Source: an uncultured Desulfuromonadales bacterium (lineage in GTDB: Bacteria; Desulfobacterota; Desulfuromonadia; Desulfuromonadales; Geopsychrobacteraceae). From it: a stretch of 21,830 nucleotides of DNA. A program made the position numbers and the translations under genes. The notes beneath the pieces are model-generated. The model was not told where the DNA came from, made no database searches, and saw only the letters and a list, made by a program, of their open reading frames with translations. Shown here in pieces: positions 8,619 to 16,699 of this stretch (positions within the stretch are counted from its first letter, which is position 1; every line of letters starts with the position of its first letter). The stretch lies in NCBI GenBank assembly GCA_945787295.1, contig CALZHQ010000072.1, positions 1-21,830 on the forward strand, read 5' to 3'.

Positions 8619-9425
8619 ATGTACAGGGCTAGGACGAAATATGTGTGTCGCAATCGTTGTTCGTTTATGAGCCGCCGTAACTGCCTGCTTGTTCTGTTGT
8701 TTCTTCTGACCGCCTGTGGTAGCGGCATTTATCATACCGTCAAACCTGGTCAGAACCTTTACCGTATCAGCCGCACTTATGGGGTTAGCGAAACAACGAT
8801 CGCTCGGGTAAATAATATTTCCGATCCCACACGGGTGCGTGCAGGAACCCGCCTGTACATTCCGGGTGCCGATCGATTACGCACCGTGCCTATAGTTAAA
8901 ACGACTCCTGCCAAGCCAAAGATCACCAGCACACAAAAGACGGTCAAAAAACAAACCGTGCCAGCAAAACCTGTCCCCAAAAGTAGCCCGGTCAAACCTA
9001 GAGTTGCTCAGAAAAATACTGGAACGAAAAACTCTGTTAAATCGACAGAAGTAAAAAAGTTACAGTGGCCACTAAGGGGTAAGATCGTCCGTTCTTTCAG
9101 TTCCAAGGCAAAAACTGGTGGTGGCAAGGGGATAGAGATCGCGATACGTTCCGGAAGTGCTGTGCAGGCTGCCGAGGCAGGCAAAGTGATCTATAGCGGT
9201 GATGGTGTCAACGGCTACGGTCACCTCATCATTCTGCAACATGAGAATGACCTGTTTACCGTCTATGGGTTCAACCAACGCAACTATGCTCGACAGGGTG
9301 ATTTTGTCAGCAAGGGTGAGCAGATAGCCCTCTCAGGGGTGCCCCCTGCAGGCGGTCCCCCGAGGCTGCATTTTGAGGTGCGTAAAGGCAAGCAGGCGGT
9401 CAATCCGATTTTATACTTGCCATAA
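8619..9425 (+). CDS. nlpD: NlpD-like lipoprotein, LysM plus degenerate M23 domain
   Basis: Probable envelope lipoprotein that binds peptidoglycan and activates a cell-wall amidase. A signal peptide ends in the lipobox LLTAC (lipidated Cys33 from this start). A LysM domain spans about 38-84 (YHTVKPGQNLYRISRTYG to RLYIPG), then a Lys/Pro/Thr-rich linker of about 65 residues, then an M23/LytM domain from about 148 to the end. That domain lacks catalytic residues: the HxxxD position reads GKGIEIA and the HxH position reads YGFN; only LHFEVR keeps its His. NlpD of E. coli is likewise inactive and activates AmiC, so an activator role is inferred. ATG 8619 has a Shine-Dalgarno-like AGGTGG; ATG 8667 gives a more usual signal peptide (MSRRNCLLVLLFLLTAC) but no ribosome site. 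rpoS follows. Confidence 0.88.
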   Translation: MYRARTKYVCRNRCSFMSRRNCLLVLLFLLTACGSGIYHTVKPGQNLYRISRTYGVSETTIARVNNISDPTRVRAGTRLYIPGADRLRTVPIVKTTPAKPKITSTQKTVKKQTVPAKPVPKSSPVKPRVAQKNTGTKNSVKSTEVKKLQWPLRGKIVRSFSSKAKTGGGKGIEIAIRSGSAVQAAEAGKVIYSGDGVNGYGHLIILQHENDLFTVYGFNQRNYARQGDFVSKGEQIALSGVPPAGGPPRLHFEVRKGKQAVNPILYLP

Positions 9426-9427
9426 GC

Positions 9428-9467
9428 TTGCGGCGAACCTAGACTGCGCTTTAACATACTAATGTTA
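9428..9467 (+). promoter_or_regulatory. Possible rpoS promoter with small AT-rich hairpin
   Basis: TTGCGG (9428-9433) and TAACAT (9452-9457) are 18 bp apart, in the 64-nt gap before rpoS. TAACAT also forms an inverted repeat with ATGTTA (9462-9467), followed by TTTGTTTT, so the same bases could act as a weak terminator or leader hairpin. In E. coli the main rpoS promoter lies inside nlpD; I cannot locate an equivalent here. Confidence 0.3.
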
Positions 9468-9489
9468 TTTGTTTTACAGGGAGGCTGGG

Positions 9490-10476
9490 ATGGACGAAAT
9501 GATGTCTGAATTTGAGCGTGCCAACATGGAGGCTGAAGACAGTAAAGAGTTGGATGGCTTTACTGAAACCGATCCGTCTGCAGATCCGGAAGCGAATTCT
9601 GAAACAGAGCCAGAAGAAAAAGTCACTTATGAAGAAGAATACGTCGCTGCCGATGCTATCAAGCTCTACCTGAAAGAAATTCAGAAAAGTAACCTGTTGA
9701 CAGCAGAAGAAGAACGTCAACTCGCCGGCTTGATCGCTGAGGGTGACGAGGCTGCTCGGGCGCGGATGATCGAATCGAACCTGCGGTTGGTGGTCAAAAT
9801 TGCCAAACGTTATATGAACCGTGGCCTGCCTTTTCTCGATCTGATCGAAGAAGGCAATATGGGCCTGATCAAGGCGGTGGAGAAATTCAAAGTCAGTAAG
9901 GGCTGCCGATTCTCCACTTACGCGACCTGGTGGGTGCGTCAATCGATCGAACGTGCTCTGGTCAATCAGAGCCGGACCATCCGCTTGCCGGTTCATGTCG
10001 CCGATGATATCAACCGACTGGTCAAAGTCAGCCGTGAGCTTGTGCAACGCCTCAAGCGTGATCCATCTCTGGATGAGGTCGCCGATGCGATGGGCGCAGA
10101 TGTTGCCTATGTGCGACGGATGATGATTCTGCTGAAAAAAACCTATTCAATTGAACACCCAATGGGTGATAACAACGATTACAGTCTGATCGATACAATC
10201 GAAGACAAAAATTTGGTTGATCCCGGGAGTATGATCGAGGATTTGGATCGTTTTGCTCATGTCATGGAGTGGATGGACGATCTGACCGAGAATGAGCGGG
10301 AAATCCTTGCGCTCAGGTTCGGTCTCGGCGATCGTGAGCCACAAACATTGGACACTATTGGTCAGAAGTTCGGGGTGACGCGAGAGCGGATCAGGCAGAT
10401 TGAAGCCAAAAGCCTAAACAAGCTGAGAAAAACCTTGGAAGAACGAGTTTTGAATGCCGATGTGGACGAATCGTAA
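9490..10476 (+). CDS. rpoS: RNA polymerase sigma factor RpoS (sigma-38)
   Basis: General stress and stationary-phase sigma factor; directs RNA polymerase to stress promoters. It has 328 residues from ATG 9490, chosen because GGGAGG lies 5 nt upstream; an upstream in-frame TTG (9469) has no such site. After an acidic N-terminal 50 residues come region 1.2 ([20 protein letters not shown]), region 2 ([53 protein letters not shown]), region 3 (about 168-245) and region 4 with the -35-binding HTH ([20 protein letters not shown]). It lacks the large region-1 insert of RpoD. The position after surE-pcm-nlpD supports RpoS over other group-2 sigmas. apt follows after 9 nt. Confidence 0.95.
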   Translation: MDEMMSEFERANMEAEDSKELDGFTETDPSADPEANSETEPEEKVTYEEEYVAADAIKLYLKEIQKSNLLTAEEERQLAGLIAEGDEAARARMIESNLRLVVKIAKRYMNRGLPFLDLIEEGNMGLIKAVEKFKVSKGCRFSTYATWWVRQSIERALVNQSRTIRLPVHVADDINRLVKVSRELVQRLKRDPSLDEVADAMGADVAYVRRMMILLKKTYSIEHPMGDNNDYSLIDTIEDKNLVDPGSMIEDLDRFAHVMEWMDDLTENEREILALRFGLGDREPQTLDTIGQKFGVTRERIRQIEAKSLNKLRKTLEERVLNADVDES

Positions 10477-10485
10477 GGAGCTGTA

Positions 10486-11001
10486 ATGGACGAGTTGAAG
10501 GATATTATCCGGGATATCCCCGATTTTCCGAAAAAGGGGATAGTTTTCAAAGATATTACCACCTTGTTAGCGGATGCAAAAAGCTTTCATCGGATGGTTG
10601 ATCTACTAGCCCATCGCTACCTAGGCGAGAAAATTGACCAGATTGTCGGTATCGAAGCACGTGGTTTCATCCTCGGGTCGGCTTTGGCGTATAAATTAGG
10701 GACCGGCATCACCCTGGTGCGAAAACCTGGAAAACTGCCTTATAAGACCCGCAGTATCAGCTATGATCTTGAGTATGGCAGTGACACCCTGGAGATCCAT
10801 GAAGATGCTTTCAAGCCGGGTGATAAGATCATTATTGCCGATGATCTGCTCGCGACCGGTGGAACCATGGCCGCAGTTGTTGATCTCGTCAAAGGATTCG
10901 GTGCAGAAATTCACGAATGCGCTTTTATGGCTGAGCTTGAATTTCTCGACGGGCGGAGTAAGTTGCCGGAAGGAAAGGTTTACAGCCTGCTCAAATTCTA
11001 G
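10486..11001 (+). CDS. apt: Adenine phosphoribosyltransferase
   Basis: Purine salvage in the cytoplasm: adenine plus PRPP gives AMP and pyrophosphate. The 171 residues are typical. The N-terminus [18 protein letters not shown] is characteristic; [18 protein letters not shown] forms part of the base/PRPP site, [12 protein letters not shown] is the flexible loop, and [14 protein letters not shown] (about 115-128) is the PRPP-binding signature. AAGGAG precedes the ATG. It lies 9 nt after rpoS, so adenine salvage is probably transcribed with the stress sigma factor. The tRNA gene downstream has its own promoter. Confidence 0.97.
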   Translation: MDELKDIIRDIPDFPKKGIVFKDITTLLADAKSFHRMVDLLAHRYLGEKIDQIVGIEARGFILGSALAYKLGTGITLVRKPGKLPYKTRSISYDLEYGSDTLEIHEDAFKPGDKIIIADDLLATGGTMAAVVDLVKGFGAEIHECAFMAELEFLDGRSKLPEGKVYSLLKF

Positions 11002-11023
11002 GGGACAGCTGAGTAGCATTGGC

Positions 11024-11052
11024 TTGAAAAAACGCCAGCGCTGCGGTATAAA
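11024..11052 (+). promoter_or_regulatory. Sigma-70 promoter of the tRNA-Arg gene
   Basis: TTGAAA (11024-11029) and TATAAA (11047-11052) are exactly 17 bp apart, close to consensus. The following GCGTGCGC is GC-rich, like the discriminators of stringently controlled stable-RNA promoters. The expected start is a few bases before the tRNA 5' end at 11063. Confidence 0.8.
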
Positions 11053-11062
11053 GCGTGCGCAT

Positions 11063-11139
11063 GGCCCCGTAGCTCAGCTGGATAGAGCGGCACCCTCCTA
11101 AGGTGATTGTCGGAGGTTCGAATCCTCCCGGGGTCGCCA
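11063..11139 (+). tRNA. tRNA-Arg (anticodon CCU)
   Basis: The 77-nt cloverleaf reads: acceptor GGCCCCG with CGGGGTC (one G-U pair), D-stem GCTC/GAGC, anticodon stem GCACC/GGTGA, loop CTCCTAA giving anticodon CCT at 11097-11099, variable loop TTGTC, T-stem GGAGG/CCTCC with loop TTCGAAT, discriminator G and encoded CCA. The outermost anticodon-stem pair (G-A) is mismatched. It decodes AGG, a rare Arg codon in many bacteria. Confidence 0.97.
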
Positions 11140-11147
11140 ATTATATT

Positions 11148-11177
11148 AAAGGGTTAGCGATTTTTCGCTAACCCTTT
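11148..11177. terminator. Bidirectional hairpin between tRNA-Arg and the catabolic cluster
   Basis: AAAGGGTTAGCGA (11148-11160) and TCGCTAACCCTTT (11165-11177) form a perfect 13-bp stem with a TTTT loop. It begins 8 nt after the tRNA. T-rich sequence lies within the arms and, on the minus strand, follows as TTTAATATAATT, so it can end both the tRNA transcript and the converging hmgL transcript. Confidence 0.85.
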
Positions 11178-11367
11178 ATCTCGTTAGTGTCCAAACGGTG
11201 CCCGCCTTGTGGTCACTTTTTTTAGAACGACCTCTACCACAGATGCTCTCGTTCTGGCTGGATTCGTCTTCAACATATTCCATCATATCGCCAACATTGC
11301 ATTTGAAAAGCCTATATAGACGATCAATATTCTCTGTATTGATGCAAATCATATCTACATCAAGCGC
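11176..11367 (-). pseudogene. 5'-truncated remnant of a small Cro/CI-type (XRE) regulator
   Basis: On the minus strand, in a different frame from hmgL, the translation runs ALDVDMICINTENIDRLYRL then FKCNVGDMMEYVEDE. This resembles the last third of small single-domain HTH regulators, where a sentence like 'NTxxxDxLCxxLxCxPGDLLEYVPDE' closes the HTH. The recognition-helix half is missing; upstream of this point the bases already encode the end of hmgL. The tail after EDE (SSQNESICGRGRSKK and on) looks unconserved. No start codon or Shine-Dalgarno for it is seen. It fills most of the 220-nt space between the tRNA gene and hmgL. The identification is by pattern only. Confidence 0.6.
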
Positions 11368-12283
11368 AGGGTCTGGAACTGTCTTGCTGCGTCGCCATGG
11401 CGTTAGCAACCCGAGAACCAGAAGGACGACCTAGGAACTCGGAAATATAGAGTCCTGCCTCAGCCAATGCTTGCAGATCGACACCGGTTTCGATGCCGAG
11501 CCCTTTCAGCATATAAAGCAGATCTTCACTGGCAACATTACCGGATGCACCAGGGGCAAAGGGGCAGCCGCCGAGCCCGGAGACTGAACTGTCGATAACG
11601 GTGATGCCACGCTCAATAACCGCGAGAATATTGGCCAGTGCCTGACCATAAGTGTCGTGAAAGTGGGCTGCCAGTCGTTCGTGCTGAACTTTTTTTGCCA
11701 CACAGTCGACCATCTCCTGGGCTTTGCCCGGTGTGCCGACGCCGATGGTGTCTCCAAGGGAAATTTCATAGCAGCCGAGCTCAACCAGTCGGCCAGCCAG
11801 CCAGGCGACGTTGTTCGGATCGACTGCGCCTTCGTAGGGACAACCAAGGGTGCAGGAAATGTAGCCGCGTACCCGCAGGTTTAGTTTTTTTGCTTCGATG
11901 CAGACCTCGGCGAAGCGATCCAGGCTTTGGGCGATGGTGCAGTTGATGTTTTTCCGTGAAAAGGATTCCGATGCCGAGGCGAAGATCGATATCTCATCGA
12001 TGTCAGCCAGTTGCGCGCTCTGCAGCCCTTGCAGGTTCGGCACCAGGACCGGATAGCAGACCCCGGGGCGCCGCTTGATTCCCTGCATCACCTGCAGGCT
12101 GTCAGCCATTTGCGGCATCCATTTCGGAGAGACGAAGCTACCCCCTTCAATCGCAGCCAGACCGGTTTCGGAGAGTCGGTTGATCAGTTCAATCTTGACC
12201 TGGGTCGGGACGATTTTGGTTTCGTTCTGCAGTCCATCCCGCGGCCCGACTTCGACGATTTTTACCCGTTTCGGTAAGTGCAT
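11360..12283 (-). CDS. hmgL: Hydroxymethylglutaryl-CoA lyase
   Basis: Cleaves HMG-CoA to acetyl-CoA and acetoacetate, the last step of leucine breakdown. The 307 residues fit the family. VEVGPRDGLQNE carries the catalytic Arg-Asp, AAHFHDTYGQALAN the metal-binding HxH, and SVSGLGGCPFAPGASGN the signature with the active-site Cys. The start is 1 nt after the mccA stop, with GAGGGAGG inside the mccA end. The last residues (ATQQDSSRPCA) overlap a regulator remnant in another frame, so the C-terminus may have been altered by a deletion, though the conserved GRPSGSRVANA is intact. It is the last gene of the operon. Confidence 0.94.
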   Translation of the reverse strand: MHLPKRVKIVEVGPRDGLQNETKIVPTQVKIELINRLSETGLAAIEGGSFVSPKWMPQMADSLQVMQGIKRRPGVCYPVLVPNLQGLQSAQLADIDEISIFASASESFSRKNINCTIAQSLDRFAEVCIEAKKLNLRVRGYISCTLGCPYEGAVDPNNVAWLAGRLVELGCYEISLGDTIGVGTPGKAQEMVDCVAKKVQHERLAAHFHDTYGQALANILAVIERGITVIDSSVSGLGGCPFAPGASGNVASEDLLYMLKGLGIETGVDLQALAEAGLYISEFLGRPSGSRVANAMATQQDSSRPCA

Positions 12284-12284
12284 A

Positions 12285-14288
12285 TCAGCCTCCCTCGCTG
12301 ACGATAGCGATCAGTTCAACCCCCTCTTCAACCATCTCGCCAGTCTGGAAATATATTTCGCTGACGACCCCTGTATGGGGAGCATTGATGGTATGTTCCA
12401 TTTTCATTGCCTCCAGGGTCAGCAGCGGCGTGCCGACATCGACATGCGCCCCCTTGTCGGTATGGACGGCGATAATCTTGCCCGGCATCGGTGCACTCAG
12501 GCTGCCTTCGCCAGCCTGCTGATCGAGCAAGCCGTAGAGTGGATCATCCAGTTGCAGGGATCGGGTTTCGCCACTGACAATCAGGGTCAGCTCCATGTCC
12601 TGCTGGATGATACGGGCCCGGCAACGATGGCCATCGATGGTCGCCAGCAGGGTTCCGTCAGCGGATAATTCACCATGTGCCGTCAGATGACTCCCGGGCA
12701 GTTCCAGCAGGAATCCGTCTGGCCGGTAATGGAGTACTATGGAATACTCCGTGTCGGAGTCACGCAGTTGCAAAGAGTAATGATTGTCACTGTTCAGGCG
12801 CCAGCCGCTGGTATCGTTCCAGGGGGAATCCGGTTCCATTGAGGCCGCTGCAGCGCTGAGTGCTTCTTTCTTACGCTTTAGCAACAGGTAAAGCGCCAGC
12901 AGCGACAGTTGCTCGTCACTGATGGTTGGTGGCTTGCTCAGCAGTTCATCACGATGCCGTTCAATAAAGCCGGTATCAATGTGACCGGCGGCAAATTCGG
13001 CATTGTCGCAGACGCGGCGCAGAAAGTCGCGATTGCTAATGAGTCCGACCACTTCTGTGGCGTCAAGCGCCGTACGCAACCATTGCAGCGCCTGCTGACG
13101 ATTCCCGGCATGGACGATCAGTTTAGCGAGCATCGGATCGTAGTGGATGCTGATCTGATCACCCTGTTGGACGCCGGTATCGACCCGCACGTGCTTATTG
13201 GCAGGTGGCAGCTGCAAGTGCTGCAGCAGGCCGGTGGCTGGAAGAAAATCACGTTGTGGATCTTCGGCGTAGAGCCGCACCTCGATGGCATGGCCATCGA
13301 TCTGCAATTGATCCTGGGAACAGGGCAGGGGGGCGCCAGCGGCAACCTGCAGCTGCCAGTCGACCAGATCCTGACCGCTGATCAGTTCGCTGACCGGATG
13401 TTCAACCTGCAGCCGGGTGTTCATCTCCATGAAATAGAAGCTGCCATCTTCGTCGAGCAGGAACTCGATGGTCCCGGCACCGACGTAATGGATCGCTTTG
13501 GCAGCGGCAATCGCCGCTGTCGCCATCTGCTGGCGCAGTTCTTCGCTCATCCCAGGGGCCGGTGCTTCCTCGATCACCTTCTGGTGCCGGCGCTGTACCG
13601 AACAGTCCCGTTCGAACAGGTGGACACAGTTTCCCTGAGTGTCGGCAAAAATCTGGATTTCGACATGCCGCGGGCGCCGCAGGTAGCGTTCGAGCAGCAT
13701 CCGTTCATCACCGAAGGCACTTAATGATTCCCGTTTAGCCGCTGCCAGGGCGGCTGGAAAATCTGCTACCGATTCAACCACGCGCATCCCTTTGCCGCCA
13801 CCGCCGGCACTCGCTTTCAGCAGTAAGGGAAAGCCGACCTGCTCGGCCTGCTTTAACAGCAACTCCGGCTCTTGTTCCTCACCGTGGTAGCCAGGCACCA
13901 GCGGGACCCCGGCCGACTCCATCAGTTTCTTGGCGCGGGCCTTGTCTCCCATCGCATCGATGGCGCTGGCCGGTGGCCCGATAAACGTCAGACCGGCCTC
14001 TTCACAGGCACGGGCAAATTGCGCATTCTCGGCGAGAAAACCGTAGCCGGGGTGGATCGCCTGGACAGCGCTTCTTTTCGCCGCGGCGATGATTTTGTCA
14101 ATACACAGGTAGCTTTCACTGGCCGGTGCAGGACCAAGAAATACCGCTTCGTCGGCGAGTTGAACATGGCGGCTGTTGGCATCGGCTGCGGAATAAACCG
14201 CGACCGAACGGATGCCGAGCTTTCTGGCACTGGCGATGATTCGACAGGCGATTTCACCGCGATTGGCAATCAGGATAGCCTCAAACAT
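12285..14288 (-). CDS. mccA: Methylcrotonyl-CoA carboxylase, biotin-containing alpha subunit
   Basis: Carboxylates biotin with ATP and bicarbonate, then passes it to the MccB subunit to make 3-methylglutaconyl-CoA. The 667 residues match MCC-alpha. The biotin carboxylase N-domain (ILIANRGEIACRI) is followed by the ATP-grasp with KASAGGGGKGMR and MEMNTRLQVEHPVSE, then the carboxylase C-domain, a middle domain, and a biotinyl domain with AMKMEH (biotinylated Lys629). Related propionyl- and geranyl-CoA carboxylases look alike; specificity is inferred from ivd, liuC and hmgL beside it. It overlaps the end of liuC by 8 bp. Confidence 0.93.
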   Translation of the reverse strand: MFEAILIANRGEIACRIIASARKLGIRSVAVYSAADANSRHVQLADEAVFLGPAPASESYLCIDKIIAAAKRSAVQAIHPGYGFLAENAQFARACEEAGLTFIGPPASAIDAMGDKARAKKLMESAGVPLVPGYHGEEQEPELLLKQAEQVGFPLLLKASAGGGGKGMRVVESVADFPAALAAAKRESLSAFGDERMLLERYLRRPRHVEIQIFADTQGNCVHLFERDCSVQRRHQKVIEEAPAPGMSEELRQQMATAAIAAAKAIHYVGAGTIEFLLDEDGSFYFMEMNTRLQVEHPVSELISGQDLVDWQLQVAAGAPLPCSQDQLQIDGHAIEVRLYAEDPQRDFLPATGLLQHLQLPPANKHVRVDTGVQQGDQISIHYDPMLAKLIVHAGNRQQALQWLRTALDATEVVGLISNRDFLRRVCDNAEFAAGHIDTGFIERHRDELLSKPPTISDEQLSLLALYLLLKRKKEALSAAAASMEPDSPWNDTSGWRLNSDNHYSLQLRDSDTEYSIVLHYRPDGFLLELPGSHLTAHGELSADGTLLATIDGHRCRARIIQQDMELTLIVSGETRSLQLDDPLYGLLDQQAGEGSLSAPMPGKIIAVHTDKGAHVDVGTPLLTLEAMKMEHTINAPHTGVVSEIYFQTGEMVEEGVELIAIVSEGG

Positions 14289-15078
14289 CGTCTAAATCCT
14301 CTGTCCAGTAGGGCTTGTGTTTCTGAAGAAAAGCGTTGAGCCCTTCGCGACCTTCGTCACTTGCGCGAATGGCGGCAATCCGTTCCGCAGTTATTTTCTG
14401 AAGTTCTGCGGTAAGCGGACGATTGACCACGTCACGAATTAAGCGTTTCGCTTCGGTCAGTGCTTGCGGCCCGTTCTGCAGGAGTTGCTGACAAATAGCC
14501 GCTCCTGTCGGTTCTAACTGTTCTGCCTCCACGACCTGATGTAGCAACCCGATACGCAGGGCTTCGTCAGCAGTGAAACGTTCAGCGCTAAGGAAATAGC
14601 GCCGGGCCGCACGTTCACCGATAGCGGCAAGAACGTAAGGGGAAATCGTTGCGGGGATCAGGCCCAGTTTCACTTCAGATAAACAGAACTGAGCCTGCGC
14701 GCTGGCAATGGCGATATCGCAGGCCGCAACCAGGCCGACGCCGCCGCCGAAGGTGGCGCCCTGCACCAAGGCGATGGTCGGTTTCGGTAACTCGTTCAGG
14801 GTTTTCATCAGTTCCGCCAGCGCCAGGGCATCCTGCAGGTTCTCTTCCCGTGAGTAGTCGGCCATGCGCCGCATCCAGTTCAGGTCCGCCCCGGCCGAGA
14901 AGCTTTTACCACTGGAGCAGAGGGTCACCACCCGCACCTGTTGATCCTCGGCCAGCTGCTGAAGTGCTGCGGTCAAATCAGTAATCAGCCGGTCGTCAAA
15001 GGCGTTATGCTGCTCTGGATTGTTCAGGCGCAGGGTTGCACAGCCGCGCTTGTCTATTTCAGTTAACAGCCGTTGCAT
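14281..15078 (-). CDS. liuC: Probable methylglutaconyl-CoA hydratase (crotonase family)
   Basis: Hydrates 3-methylglutaconyl-CoA to HMG-CoA between MCC and HMG-CoA lyase. It has 265 residues from ATG 15078, two nt after the mccB stop with AGGA upstream; longer in-frame starts would lie inside mccB. Crotonase features are the oxyanion-hole SGKSFSAGADLNWM and QGATFGGGVGLVAACD, and SEVKLGLIPATISPYV with one catalytic Glu. The first Glu of true enoyl-CoA hydratases is replaced (GGGVGL), as in known methylglutaconyl-CoA hydratases. Position between mccB and mccA supports the assignment. Confidence 0.9.
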   Translation of the reverse strand: MQRLLTEIDKRGCATLRLNNPEQHNAFDDRLITDLTAALQQLAEDQQVRVVTLCSSGKSFSAGADLNWMRRMADYSREENLQDALALAELMKTLNELPKPTIALVQGATFGGGVGLVAACDIAIASAQAQFCLSEVKLGLIPATISPYVLAAIGERAARRYFLSAERFTADEALRIGLLHQVVEAEQLEPTGAAICQQLLQNGPQALTEAKRLIRDVVNRPLTAELQKITAERIAAIRASDEGREGLNAFLQKHKPYWTEDLDDV

Positions 15079-15080
15079 AA

Positions 15081-16688
15081 TCACATCCTGAAAATTCCGA
15101 AAGAGGTTTTTTCGATCGGCGCGTTGAGGGCAGCCGAAAGACTCAGCCCCAGCACCATGCGGCTGTCTGCCGGGTCGATGATCCCATCGTCCCAAAGCCG
15201 GGCACTGGCGTAATAAGGATGCCCCTGATGTTCGTATTGATCGCGAATCGGGGTTTTGAATGCCTCTTCCTCTTCAGGACTCCACTTGTCCCCTTTGGCT
15301 TCTATCCCATCACGGCGGACCTGGGCCAGGACCGAAGCCGCCTGTTCGCCGCCCATCACCGAAATGCGCGCATTCGGCCACATAAACAGCAGGCGCGGAC
15401 TGTAGGCGCGGCCACACATGCCGTAGTTGCCGGCCCCGAAGCTGCCCCCGATCAACAGCGTCAGCTTCGGCACTTTGGCGCAGGCCACCGCAGTGACCAT
15501 CTTGGCGCCGTCCTTGGCAATGCCGCCTGCTTCGTATTTACTGCCGACCATAAAACCGGTGATGTTCTGCAGAAACAGCAGGGGGATGCCGCGCTGACTG
15601 CAGAGCTGGATGAAATGGGTTCCTTTCAGCGCCGATTCGGAGAACAGGATACCGTTGTTGGCGACGATGCCGACCGGGATACCGTGCAGGTGGGCAAAAC
15701 CACAGATCAGGGTGGTGCCGTAAAGTTGCTTGAATTCATCGAATTCGCTGCCGTCGACGATCCGGGCGATCACTTCGCGAACATCAAACGGTTTACGGGT
15801 ATCGCTGGGGATCAGACCGTAGAGCTCGGTCGCAGCGTAGCGTGGCTCACGACTGTCGCGCAGGCTGATGTCCGGCTGCTTGTGATAGTTGAGGTTGTAG
15901 ATAATTCGTCGCGTCAGTGCCAGGGCGTGGGCGTCGTTCTCGGCATAGTGATCGGTCACCCCGGAGGTGCGGCAGTGAGTGTCAGCGCCGCCAAGTTGTT
16001 CGGCGCTGACCACCTCGCCGGTGGCGGCTTTGACCAGGGGCGGTCCGCCGAGAAATATAGTGCCCTGCTGCTTGACGATAATACTCTCGTCGGCCATCGC
16101 CGGCACGTAGGCACCGCCAGCGGTACAGGACCCCATGACCACGGCAATCTGCGGAATTCCCAGGGAGGACATCTGCGCCTGGTTGTAGAAAATCCGGCCG
16201 AAGTGGTCGCGGTCGGGGAACACCTCGTCCTGCTTGGGCAAAAAGGCGCCGCCGGAATCGACCAGGTAAACGCAGGGCAGCCGGTTTTGCTCGGCGATTT
16301 CCTGCGCGCGCAGATGTTTCTTGACCGTCAACGGGAAGTAGGTGCCCCCTTTGACCGTAGCATCGTTGACGACGAGCATGCACTCGCGTCCTTCGATCCG
16401 GCCGATTCCGGTAATCAGACCGGCTGCCGGGACTTCGCTGTCATACGTCTGCCAGGCGGCAAACTGGGAGAGTTCGAGAAAGGGTGAGCCGACATCCAGC
16501 AGTTGGCGGATCCGCTCGCGGGGGAGCAGTTTGCCGCGCTCGGTATGCTTCTGACGGGACTTTTCATGACCACCACGTTTGATGGTTTCAACCTTGGCGC
16601 GCAGGTCATCGACCTGTTGCTGGATTGATGCAGCATTATCGTTAAATTCAGCGCTGCCGGTTTTAAGTTTGCTCTTCAGGACAGTCAT
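15081..16688 (-). CDS. mccB: Methylcrotonyl-CoA carboxylase, carboxyltransferase beta subunit
   Basis: Transfers carboxyl from biotin on MccA to 3-methylcrotonyl-CoA. It has 535 residues from ATG 16688, the usual MCC-beta length, with AGAGGA upstream; a longer in-frame start at 16841 would run through ivd and is rejected. The N-half holds [10 protein letters not shown] and [22 protein letters not shown]; the CoA-binding half has [37 protein letters not shown] and, later, [19 protein letters not shown] and [16 protein letters not shown]. These are typical of acyl-CoA carboxyltransferases of the MCC type. It starts 11 nt after ivd ends and is part of the same operon. Confidence 0.95.
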   Translation of the reverse strand: MTVLKSKLKTGSAEFNDNAASIQQQVDDLRAKVETIKRGGHEKSRQKHTERGKLLPRERIRQLLDVGSPFLELSQFAAWQTYDSEVPAAGLITGIGRIEGRECMLVVNDATVKGGTYFPLTVKKHLRAQEIAEQNRLPCVYLVDSGGAFLPKQDEVFPDRDHFGRIFYNQAQMSSLGIPQIAVVMGSCTAGGAYVPAMADESIIVKQQGTIFLGGPPLVKAATGEVVSAEQLGGADTHCRTSGVTDHYAENDAHALALTRRIIYNLNYHKQPDISLRDSREPRYAATELYGLIPSDTRKPFDVREVIARIVDGSEFDEFKQLYGTTLICGFAHLHGIPVGIVANNGILFSESALKGTHFIQLCSQRGIPLLFLQNITGFMVGSKYEAGGIAKDGAKMVTAVACAKVPKLTLLIGGSFGAGNYGMCGRAYSPRLLFMWPNARISVMGGEQAASVLAQVRRDGIEAKGDKWSPEEEEAFKTPIRDQYEHQGHPYYASARLWDDGIIDPADSRMVLGLSLSAALNAPIEKTSFGIFRM

Positions 16689-16699
16689 GCACAATCCTC

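Noticed and set aside
11063..11360. Integration site with a duplicated tRNA end
   Set aside because: No second copy of the tRNA 3' sequence appears in the window and no integrase gene is present.
12909..13724. A 271-codon open frame on the plus strand
   Set aside because: Antisense to mccA, without recognisable motifs or a ribosome site.
15219..16487. A 422-codon open frame on the plus strand
   Set aside because: It runs antisense through mccB, whose protein is strongly conserved. The translation shows no known domain, and it results from GC-rich codon bias.
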